Assembly: GCA_052148715.1 (NCBI GenBank)
Contig: JBKQHQ010000090.1
Location: 1-11,642 of the forward strand
Origin: JBKQHQ01 sp052148715
GTDB taxonomy: Bacteria; Pseudomonadota; Alphaproteobacteria; Rhizobiales; Xanthobacteraceae
Reading direction: 5' to 3'
Length of the DNA stretch: 11,642 nt
The translations under genes were made by a program, and so were the position numbers. Of the stretch, positions 5,936-11,642 are shown in pieces; the stretch's first letter is position 1, and each line of letters opens with the position of its first letter. A model generated the notes under the pieces. It did no database searches and was not told where the DNA came from. It saw only the letters and a list, made by a program, of their open reading frames with translations.

Positions 5936-6580
5936 GTGTCATTAATCGTTCCACGTCCGACGGTCCTAAGGGTCCTCGATGCGCTACGCTGGTCGCGCGT
6001 CGCATGGTCCTCCGCCGCGCTTGCTGTGGCGTTCGCGGCCGGCGGGCTGGCCGCCGGCATCTTGGCGAAACCTCCGGCTAACGGGCCGACGCCGATCGCC
6101 ATGGTCTCCGAAGTCGCCCGGGCGCGAGACTTCGTGCCGACGCGCTCGAGGAAGACAGCGGCAGCGAAGCACGCAAGAAAACTGCCGGCGGAAAGCGCCA
6201 TTAAACGCGAGACCATCAGTCTCGCGGCGGTAGACGCCACCGCGCCATCGGCCACATCGGCCACCGCGGCGAACGCCCAAGCGGCCGCCGGCGAGGCGCG
6301 CGCCCAGGATCAGACCTCGGCTTCGACCACCGGCGAGGCGCCTCTCGTTGCGATAGACGCCGAGCAATCGGACGACGGGCCCGCCGTCCAAGATGCCGAC
6401 GCGGCACAGAAGGCGATGAAGGAGGCAAGACGCGCGAAGCGCCTTGCCAAGCACAACCGCTTGCGAAGCCTGCGAGCGCTATGGGCCTATGCCGACCGCC
6501 AATCCACCTTCCGTCAGCAGGAAGGCTACCGCGCGCCCTCATTCTTCCTGTTCGGCAGGTTCGACAATCGCAATATGTAG
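5936..6580 (+). CDS. Unknown single-span membrane-anchored protein, stress-promoter driven
   Basis: I do not recognise this 214-residue protein. A short basic N-terminus (about residues 1-25) precedes one hydrophobic segment (about 26-44, SSAALAVAFAAGGLAAGIL). A long Ala/Thr/Ser-rich, probably disordered middle follows (about 70-150). A strongly basic stretch near the C-terminus (KEARRAKRLAKHNRLRSLR) leads into RALWAYADRQSTF and a phenylalanine-rich tail. The arrangement suggests an inner-membrane anchor with a flexible linker. The basic region might contact a nucleic acid, an anionic polymer or lipid, but that is inference. GTG 5936 is chosen because GGGAGG lies about five bases upstream. 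It sits behind an EcfG-like promoter and ends at a shared terminator. Confidence 0.65.
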   Translation: MSLIVPRPTVLRVLDALRWSRVAWSSAALAVAFAAGGLAAGILAKPPANGPTPIAMVSEVARARDFVPTRSRKTAAAKHARKLPAESAIKRETISLAAVDATAPSATSATAANAQAAAGEARAQDQTSASTTGEAPLVAIDAEQSDDGPAVQDADAAQKAMKEARRAKRLAKHNRLRSLRALWAYADRQSTFRQQEGYRAPSFFLFGRFDNRNM

Positions 6581-6588
6581 GGCGGCGC

Positions 6589-6623
6589 AACGGTTTCCGT
6601 CCGCAACAAAGACGGAAACCGTT
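6589..6623. terminator. Bidirectional terminator between convergent genes
   Basis: AACGGTTTCCGTC (6589-6601) pairs perfectly over 13 bases with GACGGAAACCGTT (6611-6623), with a nine-base loop. TTGATTTAATTGG follows on the plus strand, while a less T-rich run follows on the minus strand. It sits exactly between the stop at 6580 (plus) and the stop at 6638 (minus). Confidence 0.7.
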
Positions 6624-6637
6624 TGATTTAATTGGAT

Positions 6638-7516
6638 TTAGCTGAGCACCTTGTACTTCTTGAACCAGGCCATCGCCTGGGCCCAAGCGTCCTCGGCGGC
6701 CTCCTTGCGATAGCTCCCGCGGTAGTCGGCGTGGAAGCCATGCGGCGCACCCGGATAGGTATGGAATTCGGTGGTCTTGCCCGCCGCCTTCAATTTCGAC
6801 TTCATCTCCTCGACCTGCGCGATCGAGATCCCAGTATCGGCCTCGCCGTAGAGACCGAGCACCGGCGCCTTCACCTCGGCGGCGAGGTCGAGCGCGTTCT
6901 TGGGCATGGCCTCGCTATGCGGATCGGCGAGAGAGCCATAGAAAGCGACGCCCGCCTTGAGATTGGGGTTGTGGGTGGCATAGAGCCATACCGTGCGGCC
7001 GCCGCGGCAGAAGCCCTGGATGCCGAGCCGGCCGGTGTCGCCACCCTGCGACTTCGCCCAGGCGACCGTCGCATCGAGGTCGGAGAACAACTCGGTGTCC
7101 GGCTTGCTGTTCACCAGCGGAAAGAGTTGCGGCATCTCGGTGATCTTGGTCAGGTCGCCCTTGCGGAAGTAGTAGTCGGGCGCGACGGCGAAAGCGCCGG
7201 CCTTGGCCCAGCGCCGCACGACATCGCGGATGTATTCGTGCAGGCCGAAAATTTCCATGGCGACGAGAATAACCGGCGGATTGGCGACGTTCGCGGGCTT
7301 GGCGTAGTAAGCGGGCATCTCGCCATCGGCGACCTTGATCTTGGCGTCGCCCGTTGTGAGGCCGGTGGTGTCGGTCTTGATCACGTCGGCGCGTACCGGG
7401 CCGGCGAGCAGCGTATAGCCGGCGGCGGTTGCCGCCGAGGCTGTCATGAAGCCGCGTCGCGAAAATGGCGGCACGGTGCTCAATCCCTCGATATCGGACA
7501 TCAACTTGCGTTGCAC
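6638..7516 (-). CDS. Tat-exported dienelactone hydrolase family protein
   Basis: This 292-residue alpha/beta hydrolase is of the dienelactone hydrolase type. The family hydrolyses lactones and esters with a Cys-His-Asp triad. The likely triad is C170 in GFCRGG, D227 in GEADTGI and H259 in PHGFHAD. E88 in AMEIFG is the conserved glutamate that activates the cysteine. The N-terminus has a twin-arginine motif, SRRGFM (residues 19-24), a hydrophobic stretch and an AGPVRA-D cleavage-like site, so the enzyme probably acts in the periplasm. GTG 7516 is chosen because AGAGGAG lies about seven bases upstream; ATG 7501 is an alternative. There are no chlorocatechol or other aromatic-degradation genes nearby, so the natural substrate is unknown. 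It converges on the anchored protein at 5936-6580. Confidence 0.88.
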   Translation of the reverse strand: MQRKLMSDIEGLSTVPPFSRRGFMTASAATAAGYTLLAGPVRADVIKTDTTGLTTGDAKIKVADGEMPAYYAKPANVANPPVILVAMEIFGLHEYIRDVVRRWAKAGAFAVAPDYYFRKGDLTKITEMPQLFPLVNSKPDTELFSDLDATVAWAKSQGGDTGRLGIQGFCRGGRTVWLYATHNPNLKAGVAFYGSLADPHSEAMPKNALDLAAEVKAPVLGLYGEADTGISIAQVEEMKSKLKAAGKTTEFHTYPGAPHGFHADYRGSYRKEAAEDAWAQAMAWFKKYKVLS

Positions 7517-7870
7517 GGCAGTGCTCCTCTGGAAGGCATCAACGATAACTCGGTGAACACCCGGTTTCGGGCATTATTGCAGGGAATGCGCTTCAGGTCG
7601 CCGTGACGCTTGGCGGCGCCTGGGCTTGGTGTGACCGAATCGGGGCGGTGGCGGATGTCTCCAAATCAGCGCTCGGAATACAGCGATAGACTACCAAAAT
7701 ACCTCAATAGTATTCACTCGTTCTCGCCGTGTGTTGTCGCGCCAACACAAGCATTCGAATTCGTGCGTTGCTGGGCACGACATATGGGGATTCGCCGTAA
7801 AGGCGCCATTTACCTCCCTTGCTTTTGCCCCGAAGGCATGGCGACATACAGTCCGTTCGGTGGAGGGACT
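7517..7870. other. Divergent intergenic region, 354 bases
   Basis: This is the upstream region of the hydrolase (minus) and of the anchored protein at 7871 (plus). It holds one small inverted repeat at 7730-7749 and an AT-rich patch near 7690-7715 that could contain a promoter. A plus-strand frame is open from about 7610 into the next gene, but only the part from 7871 has a good ribosome-binding site. I saw no EcfG-like site here. Confidence 0.45.
7730..7749. repeat. Seven-pair inverted repeat, possible operator
   Basis: TGTGTTG (7730-7736) and CAACACA (7743-7749) flank TCGCGC. It lies about 120 bases upstream of the gene at 7871. It could be a dimeric repressor site or a leader hairpin, but no partner regulator is seen nearby. 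Confidence 0.3.
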
Positions 7871-8608
7871 ATGCGTAACGGCGTGCCTTACGGGCTTAAG
7901 TTCGTATCCAGGTTTTTCCTGGAGATCGTGCCGGCGGTCCTCGCCGCCGTGATAGGCGGCTTTCTATTCGCGCACTACTACACGGGCTCGCCGGGCCCGG
8001 AGCAGAATGCGATCGCGACGGTTTCGGCGATCCCGTCCGATGGCAGGGCCGCGCTGGTCGACGAGGAGCACGCGCAGCTCGTCGACTTCCTCAAGCACGG
8101 CCGTGACGCCGCCAAACCCGGCGAAGCGACGCCGTCCGCGGCGTCCGCAGTGCCGGCCAAGCCACGTAGCGTCGTGACCAAAGAGTCGGTGGTCAAGGTC
8201 CGTCGGGCGCCAAGCGCGTCAGGGCCGCTTGTTGCCGAGGGGCAGCCAAGAGCCCAGCCGGGCGTGGTGACCACCAGCGGTCCGCTGCTGTCGGTGCAGC
8301 CGGCTCGTTTAGCGTCGAACCCGGTGCCGCCGGCGGACATTCCGAACGTTTCGCCGCAGGCGATAGCAACGCCGATGGCGCCGCCGGAAACGGCGGCGTC
8401 GGCACCGGCGGACGATAAACAGACGGTGCTGGGCTCGATGCTGAGCAAGGCGTCCGAGATCAAGGATAAGGCGATTGAGATCGGCCGGGTGCCAATCGAC
8501 TTCGTCCGCGATATTCCGGGCCGCGTTCTGCCCACCCCCGACAAGGCGAGCGACGCGACCGCGCCCGGCGGGCCGCCGCAACGTTTCAGCCAGACGTCCC
8601 CGGAATGA
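7871..8608 (+). CDS. Unknown single-span membrane-anchored Pro/Ala-rich protein
   Basis: I do not recognise this 245-residue protein. One N-terminal hydrophobic helix (about residues 13-34, FFLEIVPAVLAAVIGGFLFAH) is followed by a small polar segment, VDEEHAQLVDFLKHGRD (about 64-80). A long Pro/Ala/Ser/Val-rich linker of low complexity then runs to about residue 185. A short helix-prone, charged stretch (SMLSKASEIKDKAIEIG) and a Pro-rich tail close the protein. The layout suggests an inner-membrane anchor with an extended periplasmic domain. ATG 7871 is chosen for the GGAGGG about five bases upstream. The plan is similar to that of the protein at 5936-6580, but I see no clear sequence homology. 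The GC-rich codons match the neighbours, and no transfer is suggested. Confidence 0.65.
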   Translation: MRNGVPYGLKFVSRFFLEIVPAVLAAVIGGFLFAHYYTGSPGPEQNAIATVSAIPSDGRAALVDEEHAQLVDFLKHGRDAAKPGEATPSAASAVPAKPRSVVTKESVVKVRRAPSASGPLVAEGQPRAQPGVVTTSGPLLSVQPARLASNPVPPADIPNVSPQAIATPMAPPETAASAPADDKQTVLGSMLSKASEIKDKAIEIGRVPIDFVRDIPGRVLPTPDKASDATAPGGPPQRFSQTSPE

Positions 8609-8685
8609 CCGCCGATTGCACGCTTTAGTTTCGGAGTCTGATTCGCGCACCAAGCCGCCTCTGTACGGGTGGTGGATCTGACGCG

Positions 8686-8707
8686 TTGCCGCAACCATTG
8701 CGGGCAA
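8686..8707. repeat. Bulged hairpin in the gap before the response regulator
   Basis: TTGCCGCAA (8686-8694) pairs with TTGCGGGCAA (8698-8707) with one bulged G and a three-base loop. No T-tract follows on the plus strand. It may mark the 3' end of the 7871-8608 transcript. The AT-rich stretch after it (about 8708-8820) probably holds the response-regulator promoter, for instance TTGAAT at 8749 with TGTTAA at 8773. That promoter assignment is weak. Confidence 0.3.
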
Positions 8708-8838
8708 TATCTACAAGAAAATACTTACTCAAAATCACTTATTCGTCCTTGAATTCCTTTCGAACTACGGAGTGTTAACCGGATCAACAAGGCTTCCCTG
8801 TTAATTTTGCTCCTTGCGTATTCATACGGGGCAGCGAC

Positions 8839-9651
8839 ATGTCCGATCCCAAGCTCAGCGTCTTGGTTGCCGACGACAGCAGCACAATTCATGCTTTTTT
8901 TCATGAGCTGGCGGAGCGATCGCCGATTCCGTTTGAAATCGTGCGGGCCGATGACGGGCGGCAATGTTTGGAGCTTCTCAATAGCGGTTGCATCAATCTC
9001 GCTTTCATCGATGTCAACATGCCGGAAATGAGCGGCATGGAAGCGGTCGGGGTGGTTCGGCTTGGCGGCAGCAAGACGTTCGTGACGCTGATGTCGAGTA
9101 ATGCGAGCGATCGGCGCCGGCAGCTCGCGCGCCAGCTCAAGGTATACGAGTTTCTGTGCAAGCCGTTCACGGCCGAGGATGTGCTGCGTGTTCTTCGCAT
9201 CTATCGCCGGGTCACGGTCCCGACCAAGGCGCTCATTGTCGACGACTCGGCGACGGTGCGACGCATCGTTAGGAGCGTGTTCACGAGTAGCGTCTTCAAC
9301 ATCGACGTGACCGAGGCGGGCAGCGGGCAAGCGGCCCTTGAATGCTGCGCGTCGGGCAAGTTCGACATCATTTTCCTCGACTGCAACATGCCGGGCATCG
9401 ATGGGTTGGAGACGCTCCAGCGGATGATGAAGCAGGATTCCGGCGCCAAGGTCGTGATGATGACGAGCGAGCGCAACGAGGACAAGCGGCGCTGGGCGCT
9501 TGGAAACGGCGCCATCGGCTTCCTCTACAAGCCGTTCTACGCGTCCACGGTCGATCGCGAACTGCACGGCCTGTTCGGCTTGGAGATGCCATCGCTCGGC
9601 CTCTATGACGAGAAGACCGACGGACCGCTACTTGCTCCGGCCGCCGGATAG
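8839..9651 (+). CDS. Tandem receiver-domain response regulator without output domain
   Basis: This 270-residue cytoplasmic protein has two complete CheY-like receiver domains. Receiver 1 (about residues 5-122) has D12/D13 in VADDSS, phospho-acceptor D58 in FIDVNMPE, S86 and K108 in CKPF. Receiver 2 (about 129-250) has D135/D136 in IVDDSA, phospho-acceptor D181 in FLDCNMPG, T209 in MMTSE and K231 in YKPF. Both keep every residue needed for phosphorylation. Only about 20 residues follow, so no DNA-binding, GGDEF, EAL or HisKA domain is present. It presumably works through protein-protein contacts in a phosphorelay, chemotaxis or stress pathway, as single-domain regulators do. No histidine kinase gene is in the window. 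The start at ATG 8839 has a weak GGGG-type site upstream. Confidence 0.9.
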   Translation: MSDPKLSVLVADDSSTIHAFFHELAERSPIPFEIVRADDGRQCLELLNSGCINLAFIDVNMPEMSGMEAVGVVRLGGSKTFVTLMSSNASDRRRQLARQLKVYEFLCKPFTAEDVLRVLRIYRRVTVPTKALIVDDSATVRRIVRSVFTSSVFNIDVTEAGSGQAALECCASGKFDIIFLDCNMPGIDGLETLQRMMKQDSGAKVVMMTSERNEDKRRWALGNGAIGFLYKPFYASTVDRELHGLFGLEMPSLGLYDEKTDGPLLAPAAG

Positions 9652-9766
9652 TTTGCCCGGCTGAGCACCGTTCTGCGTGCGCTTGCGCGCTGGCCGCAAG
9701 CTCCCTCGCGCTGCGTGGCCCCATGCGCTAGGATTGGTTGCCACAATCACAACGCAGGAATGGGCC

Positions 9767-9961
9767 ATGCCAGAAATACTCGTCTACCTGGTGCAAGGAC
9801 GCACGCTCGAGCAGAAGCGCGGGCTGGTGAAGGACATCACCGACGCTGTGGTGCGTAACTGCGCGGTCCCGAAGGAAGCCGTGACCATACAGATCGTCGA
9901 AGCGCCGAAGACCGACAAGGCGAAGGGCGGCGTCTTGTTCAGCGAAATGGGCACGCGCTGA
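9767..9961 (+). CDS. 4-oxalocrotonate tautomerase-like small protein
   Basis: This 64-residue tautomerase-superfamily protein has the essential proline directly after the initiator Met (MPEILVYLVQGR), which becomes the catalytic N-terminal Pro1. Arg11, counted from Pro1, is also present. The rest has the single beta-alpha-beta fold pattern (EQKRGLVKDITDAVVRNC, then AVTIQIVEAPK). The position matching Arg39 of 4-oxalocrotonate tautomerase is Thr, and the one matching Phe50 is Lys. Activity on 4-oxalocrotonate itself is therefore doubtful, and the substrate is unknown. An AGGA lies about eight bases upstream of ATG 9767. Such proteins act as hexamers or dimers in the cytoplasm. There are no aromatic meta-cleavage genes nearby. 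Confidence 0.88.
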   Translation: MPEILVYLVQGRTLEQKRGLVKDITDAVVRNCAVPKEAVTIQIVEAPKTDKAKGGVLFSEMGTR

Positions 9962-9967
9962 TCACGA

Positions 9968-10023
9968 AGCGGTCCTCAGCGATCAGTGGTCGGGACGAGG
10001 ACACGCACTTCTGACTGACCGCT
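9968..10023. repeat. Long imperfect inverted repeat between convergent genes
   Basis: AGCGGTC (9968-9974) with TCAG (9976-9979) pairs with CTGA (10011-10014) and GACCGCT (10017-10023), separated by a small internal loop and enclosing about 31 bases. It lies between the tautomerase stop (9961) and the peroxidase stop (10134). No T-tract is present. It may be a 3'-end structure or a degenerate dispersed repeat. A separate perfect 12-base palindrome, GCACGCGCGTGC, is at 10080-10091. Confidence 0.35.
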
Positions 10024-10133
10024 CATTGCTCACTCACCCCTGAGCCAATGCGCATCCACGGCCTCGCCGCCTTGACCGTGCACGCGCGTGCGTGCCCCAT
10101 CCGGTGCGAGCGGTGCTCGACCCAGCCGAGAGC

Positions 10134-10706
10134 TTACTCGGGCGGTAATTCCTTCTCGATCGCCGCGATCACGCGCGCATCCATCGGCTCGACCTCGGAG
10201 GCAAAACTCGCCGCGATGCGGCCGTCGCGCCCGATCAGGTATTTGTGAAAATTCCAGCGCGGGGTCTCCCCAGGCCGCTCGAGCGCCGCCCAGCGATAGA
10301 ATGGATGCGCGCCCGCGCCCGTCACCTGCGCCTTTTCGGCGAGGGGGAACGAGACGCCGTATTCATCATGCGCGGTGTGCGAAATCTCGGCCGCGTCGCC
10401 CGGCTCCTGGCCGCCGAAATCGTTCGACGGCATTCCGACGATGAAGAGCCCGCGGTCGCGATAGCGCATCCATAATTGCTGCAGGCCGGCATATTGCGGC
10501 GTGAAACCGCAAAGCGAGGCGGTGTTGACGATGAGGATCGGCTTGCCGGCGTGCTCAGCGAGCCGGATGTCCTTACCGTCGAGCCCCTTGAAGCCGAAGG
10601 TGTATGCCGTGGGACGGCTGATGTTTTGCGCCAACGCGGCGCGCGAGCCCGCCGCCACGAGGCCGGAGGCAAGGAGGGTGAGAACGGACCGGCGATGCTG
10701 AGGCAT
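10134..10706 (-). CDS. Glutathione peroxidase family protein, exported
   Basis: This 190-residue thiol peroxidase of the glutathione peroxidase family reduces hydrogen peroxide or lipid hydroperoxides. The N-terminus (HRRSVLTLLASGLVAAGSRAALAQ) is a signal peptide with a Tat-like double Arg, so the enzyme is probably periplasmic. The catalytic triad is present: C66 in NTASLCGFTPQY, Q100 in NDFGGQEP and W151 in RWNFHKYL. C66 is the only cysteine in the mature protein. It lacks the resolving cysteine of thioredoxin-dependent relatives, so the reductant must be glutathione or another external thiol. ATG 10706 is chosen because the signal peptide begins there; no ribosome-binding site is clear, and a GTG at 10742 would add 12 residues. 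It is monocistronic. Confidence 0.9.
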   Translation of the reverse strand: MPQHRRSVLTLLASGLVAAGSRAALAQNISRPTAYTFGFKGLDGKDIRLAEHAGKPILIVNTASLCGFTPQYAGLQQLWMRYRDRGLFIVGMPSNDFGGQEPGDAAEISHTAHDEYGVSFPLAEKAQVTGAGAHPFYRWAALERPGETPRWNFHKYLIGRDGRIAASFASEVEPMDARVIAAIEKELPPE

Positions 10707-11080
10707 GGCAGGACAAGCCTGGCTGTAGTGTGAGGGCGCCACTTTAGCGCAGTAACGGCCGCCGAGCGAGACCTAGCGGCGGACGCCACAAGTCTTGCCT
10801 TGATCGTTCTTGGTTCTTCCGCCCATCTCCCTTGCCTCAATCCGCTGTTCGCGCGCGCTTGAACGGCGCTAGGCGCTCTCGCAGAGCATCGACCATGGCA
10901 ATCTTTTCGCCAAACGAACGGTGCGATCGCTTGCGTCGCGCCTTCGCTCTGCGCGCGAGGATATCAGAGATTATCGGGGTAGTTTGCGTTATCGCCCTGC
11001 TTCATGACGGGAGGTCGTATCTTGCAATGTGAGGGCTCCAACCCGAGGCACGCGCTCGCCGGCGACCGTCCATCCGCGGG
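10707..11080. other. Intergenic region, 374 bases, no gene recognised
   Basis: This stretch lies between the start of the peroxidase gene and the stop of the ImmA/IrrE-like gene. A plus-strand frame is open from about 10832 to 11032, with a hydrophobic patch near its end (IIGVVCVIALL). It has no ribosome-binding site, no family resemblance and no coding-like composition, so I do not call it. No tRNA or attachment-site duplication is visible. The DNA becomes less GC-rich from here to the right edge, which may mark a boundary with accessory DNA. Confidence 0.4.
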
Positions 11081-11494
11081 TCATGTCTTTAACTTTTCCA
11101 CGGCGTCCTGGATGCAGTCCGGCAAAGGCTTGGGTGCTATATGACCAACCTCACCGAATCTAATTTCGGCAGCTTGTAGACTTACCTTGCAGCCTTCCGC
11201 GAGGTCGCGCGCAGTTGCAAACTGCCTTACAATATCTGTGGGCATCAAGAATAGAGAGGCGAACTTCCTCGCTTGCCACTCAGCGCTCTTGAAAAGGGGA
11301 ATCTCGCGCACTCTCTGTAGCGCGCCTTCACTGCGGAGGTTCGCTACCTCACTGGGGTGCATAACTAAATGACCGAGTTCGTGAGAAAAGGTCATGCGAG
11401 CTCGACCGTCTTGGGCGCGCGCGAGCCGATAAACAGATTCTCTAACAGCGATATGCGGTGGATTGAATTCGGCGTAAGCCTCAGCGTCACCCAT
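11081..11494 (-). CDS. ImmA/IrrE family zinc metallopeptidase, N-terminally truncated
   Basis: This is the catalytic part (137 residues from ATG 11494) of an ImmA/IrrE-type protease. In this family the enzyme typically cleaves a partner repressor (ImmR, DdrO and similar). The HExxH zinc motif is H38-ELG-H42 in MTFSHELGHLVMH, and the third ligand is probably E72 in AEWQARKFASLFLMP. The upstream NPPHIAVRESVY strand is also typical. Family members usually have 50 or more residues before this region. Here the same frame continues upstream with family-like sequence (PGLVALLVRPDSE) to an in-frame TAA at 11534-11536. ATG 11494 has no ribosome-binding site, so the gene may be broken. The DNA is less GC-rich than its neighbours. 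No XRE-type partner gene is in view. Confidence 0.8.
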   Translation of the reverse strand: MGDAEAYAEFNPPHIAVRESVYRLARAQDGRARMTFSHELGHLVMHPSEVANLRSEGALQRVREIPLFKSAEWQARKFASLFLMPTDIVRQFATARDLAEGCKVSLQAAEIRFGEVGHIAPKPLPDCIQDAVEKLKT

Positions 11495-11641
11495 CTCAGA
11501 ATCTGGGCGGACGAGCAGGGCAACGAGTCCAGGTTAACGGGGAAGCGGATCGAGGATTTGAAGCAGATATTTCGGGTCCCAAGAGGCGCGCTTTCGCCGT
11601 CCTTTGATGGATCGTTTGTCGATGGCTTGGCGGACCAAGTT
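11495..11641 (-). pseudogene. Probable N-terminal coding remnant of the ImmA/IrrE gene, cut by a stop
   Basis: In the same minus-strand frame as the protease, 11641-11537 is open and reads NLVRQAIDKRSIKGRRKR, then a stretch ending YLLQILDPLPR. After TAA (11536-11534), PGLVALLVRPDSE runs straight into the protease ATG. The part after the stop looks like the strand before the catalytic domain in this family. The part before it could be the usual helical N-terminus, but that is inference. The remnant runs off the window edge. Confidence 0.35.
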
Positions 11642-11642
11642 G

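Noticed and set aside
6632..7606. Plus-strand open frame of over 300 codons opposite the dienelactone hydrolase gene
   Set aside because: The minus strand carries a full Cys-Asp-His hydrolase with a Tat signal. The plus-strand reading is compositionally a shadow and has no ribosome-binding site.
10832..11032. Possible 66-residue plus-strand protein with a hydrophobic patch
   Set aside because: It has no ribosome-binding site, no family resemblance and an Arg-rich shadow-like composition. The region is better left as intergenic.
1..11642. CRISPR array, complete insertion sequence, or multi-gene defence or biosynthetic system
   Set aside because: There are no regularly spaced repeats, no transposase or integrase-like protein and no cluster of co-directional accessory genes. 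The genes are mostly single units in alternating orientation.

Overview
The window looks like chromosomal DNA from a GC-rich alphaproteobacterium, most likely of the order Hyphomicrobiales (Rhizobiales; a Bradyrhizobium, Xanthobacteraceae or Rhodoplanes-like lineage). The grounds are the DUF2336 protein, a DUF6665-like protein, Tat-exported cysteine enzymes, an orphan NitT/TauT-type binding protein, a double receiver protein, and one good match to an alphaproteobacterial EcfG (general stress sigma factor) promoter. This placement comes from protein families and base composition, not from a marker gene.

Layout. A minus-strand gene probably starts at the left edge (1-40), divergent from a DoxX-family membrane protein (363-818, +). 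DoxX converges on a DUF2336 protein (918-2021, -), with a hairpin terminator between them. A 468-base gap (2022-2489) follows. It holds the DUF2336 upstream region, a strong minus-strand terminator (2231-2257), and an unexplained stretch that the next genes would be transcribed into. Then come a DUF6665-like protein (2490-2837, -) and a divergent dihydrofolate reductase (2952-3506, -). An exported binding protein (3588-4547, +) converges on an exported polysaccharide deacetylase (4723-5598, -).

The centre holds two unrecognised, single-span, low-complexity membrane-anchored proteins (5936-6580, + and 7871-8608, +). They flank a Tat-exported dienelactone hydrolase-family protein (6638-7516, -). 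The first has an EcfG-like promoter and shares a bidirectional terminator with the hydrolase gene. To the right are a tandem-receiver response regulator without an output domain (8839-9651, +), a small 4-oxalocrotonate tautomerase-like protein (9767-9961, +), an exported single-cysteine glutathione peroxidase (10134-10706, -), a 374-base stretch without a recognisable gene, and an ImmA/IrrE-type zinc protease (11081-11494, -). The protease appears to have lost its N-terminus to an in-frame stop.

Most genes are single transcription units in alternating orientation, so no large operon or multi-gene defence or biosynthetic system is evident. A loose theme is envelope and stress physiology: DoxX, an exported peroxidase, an exported hydrolase, a deacetylase, anchored proteins and a stress promoter. 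I did not find a convincing new multi-gene system. The best leads are the EcfG-driven unknown protein, the transcribed region ahead of the 2231-2257 terminator, and the interrupted protease gene.
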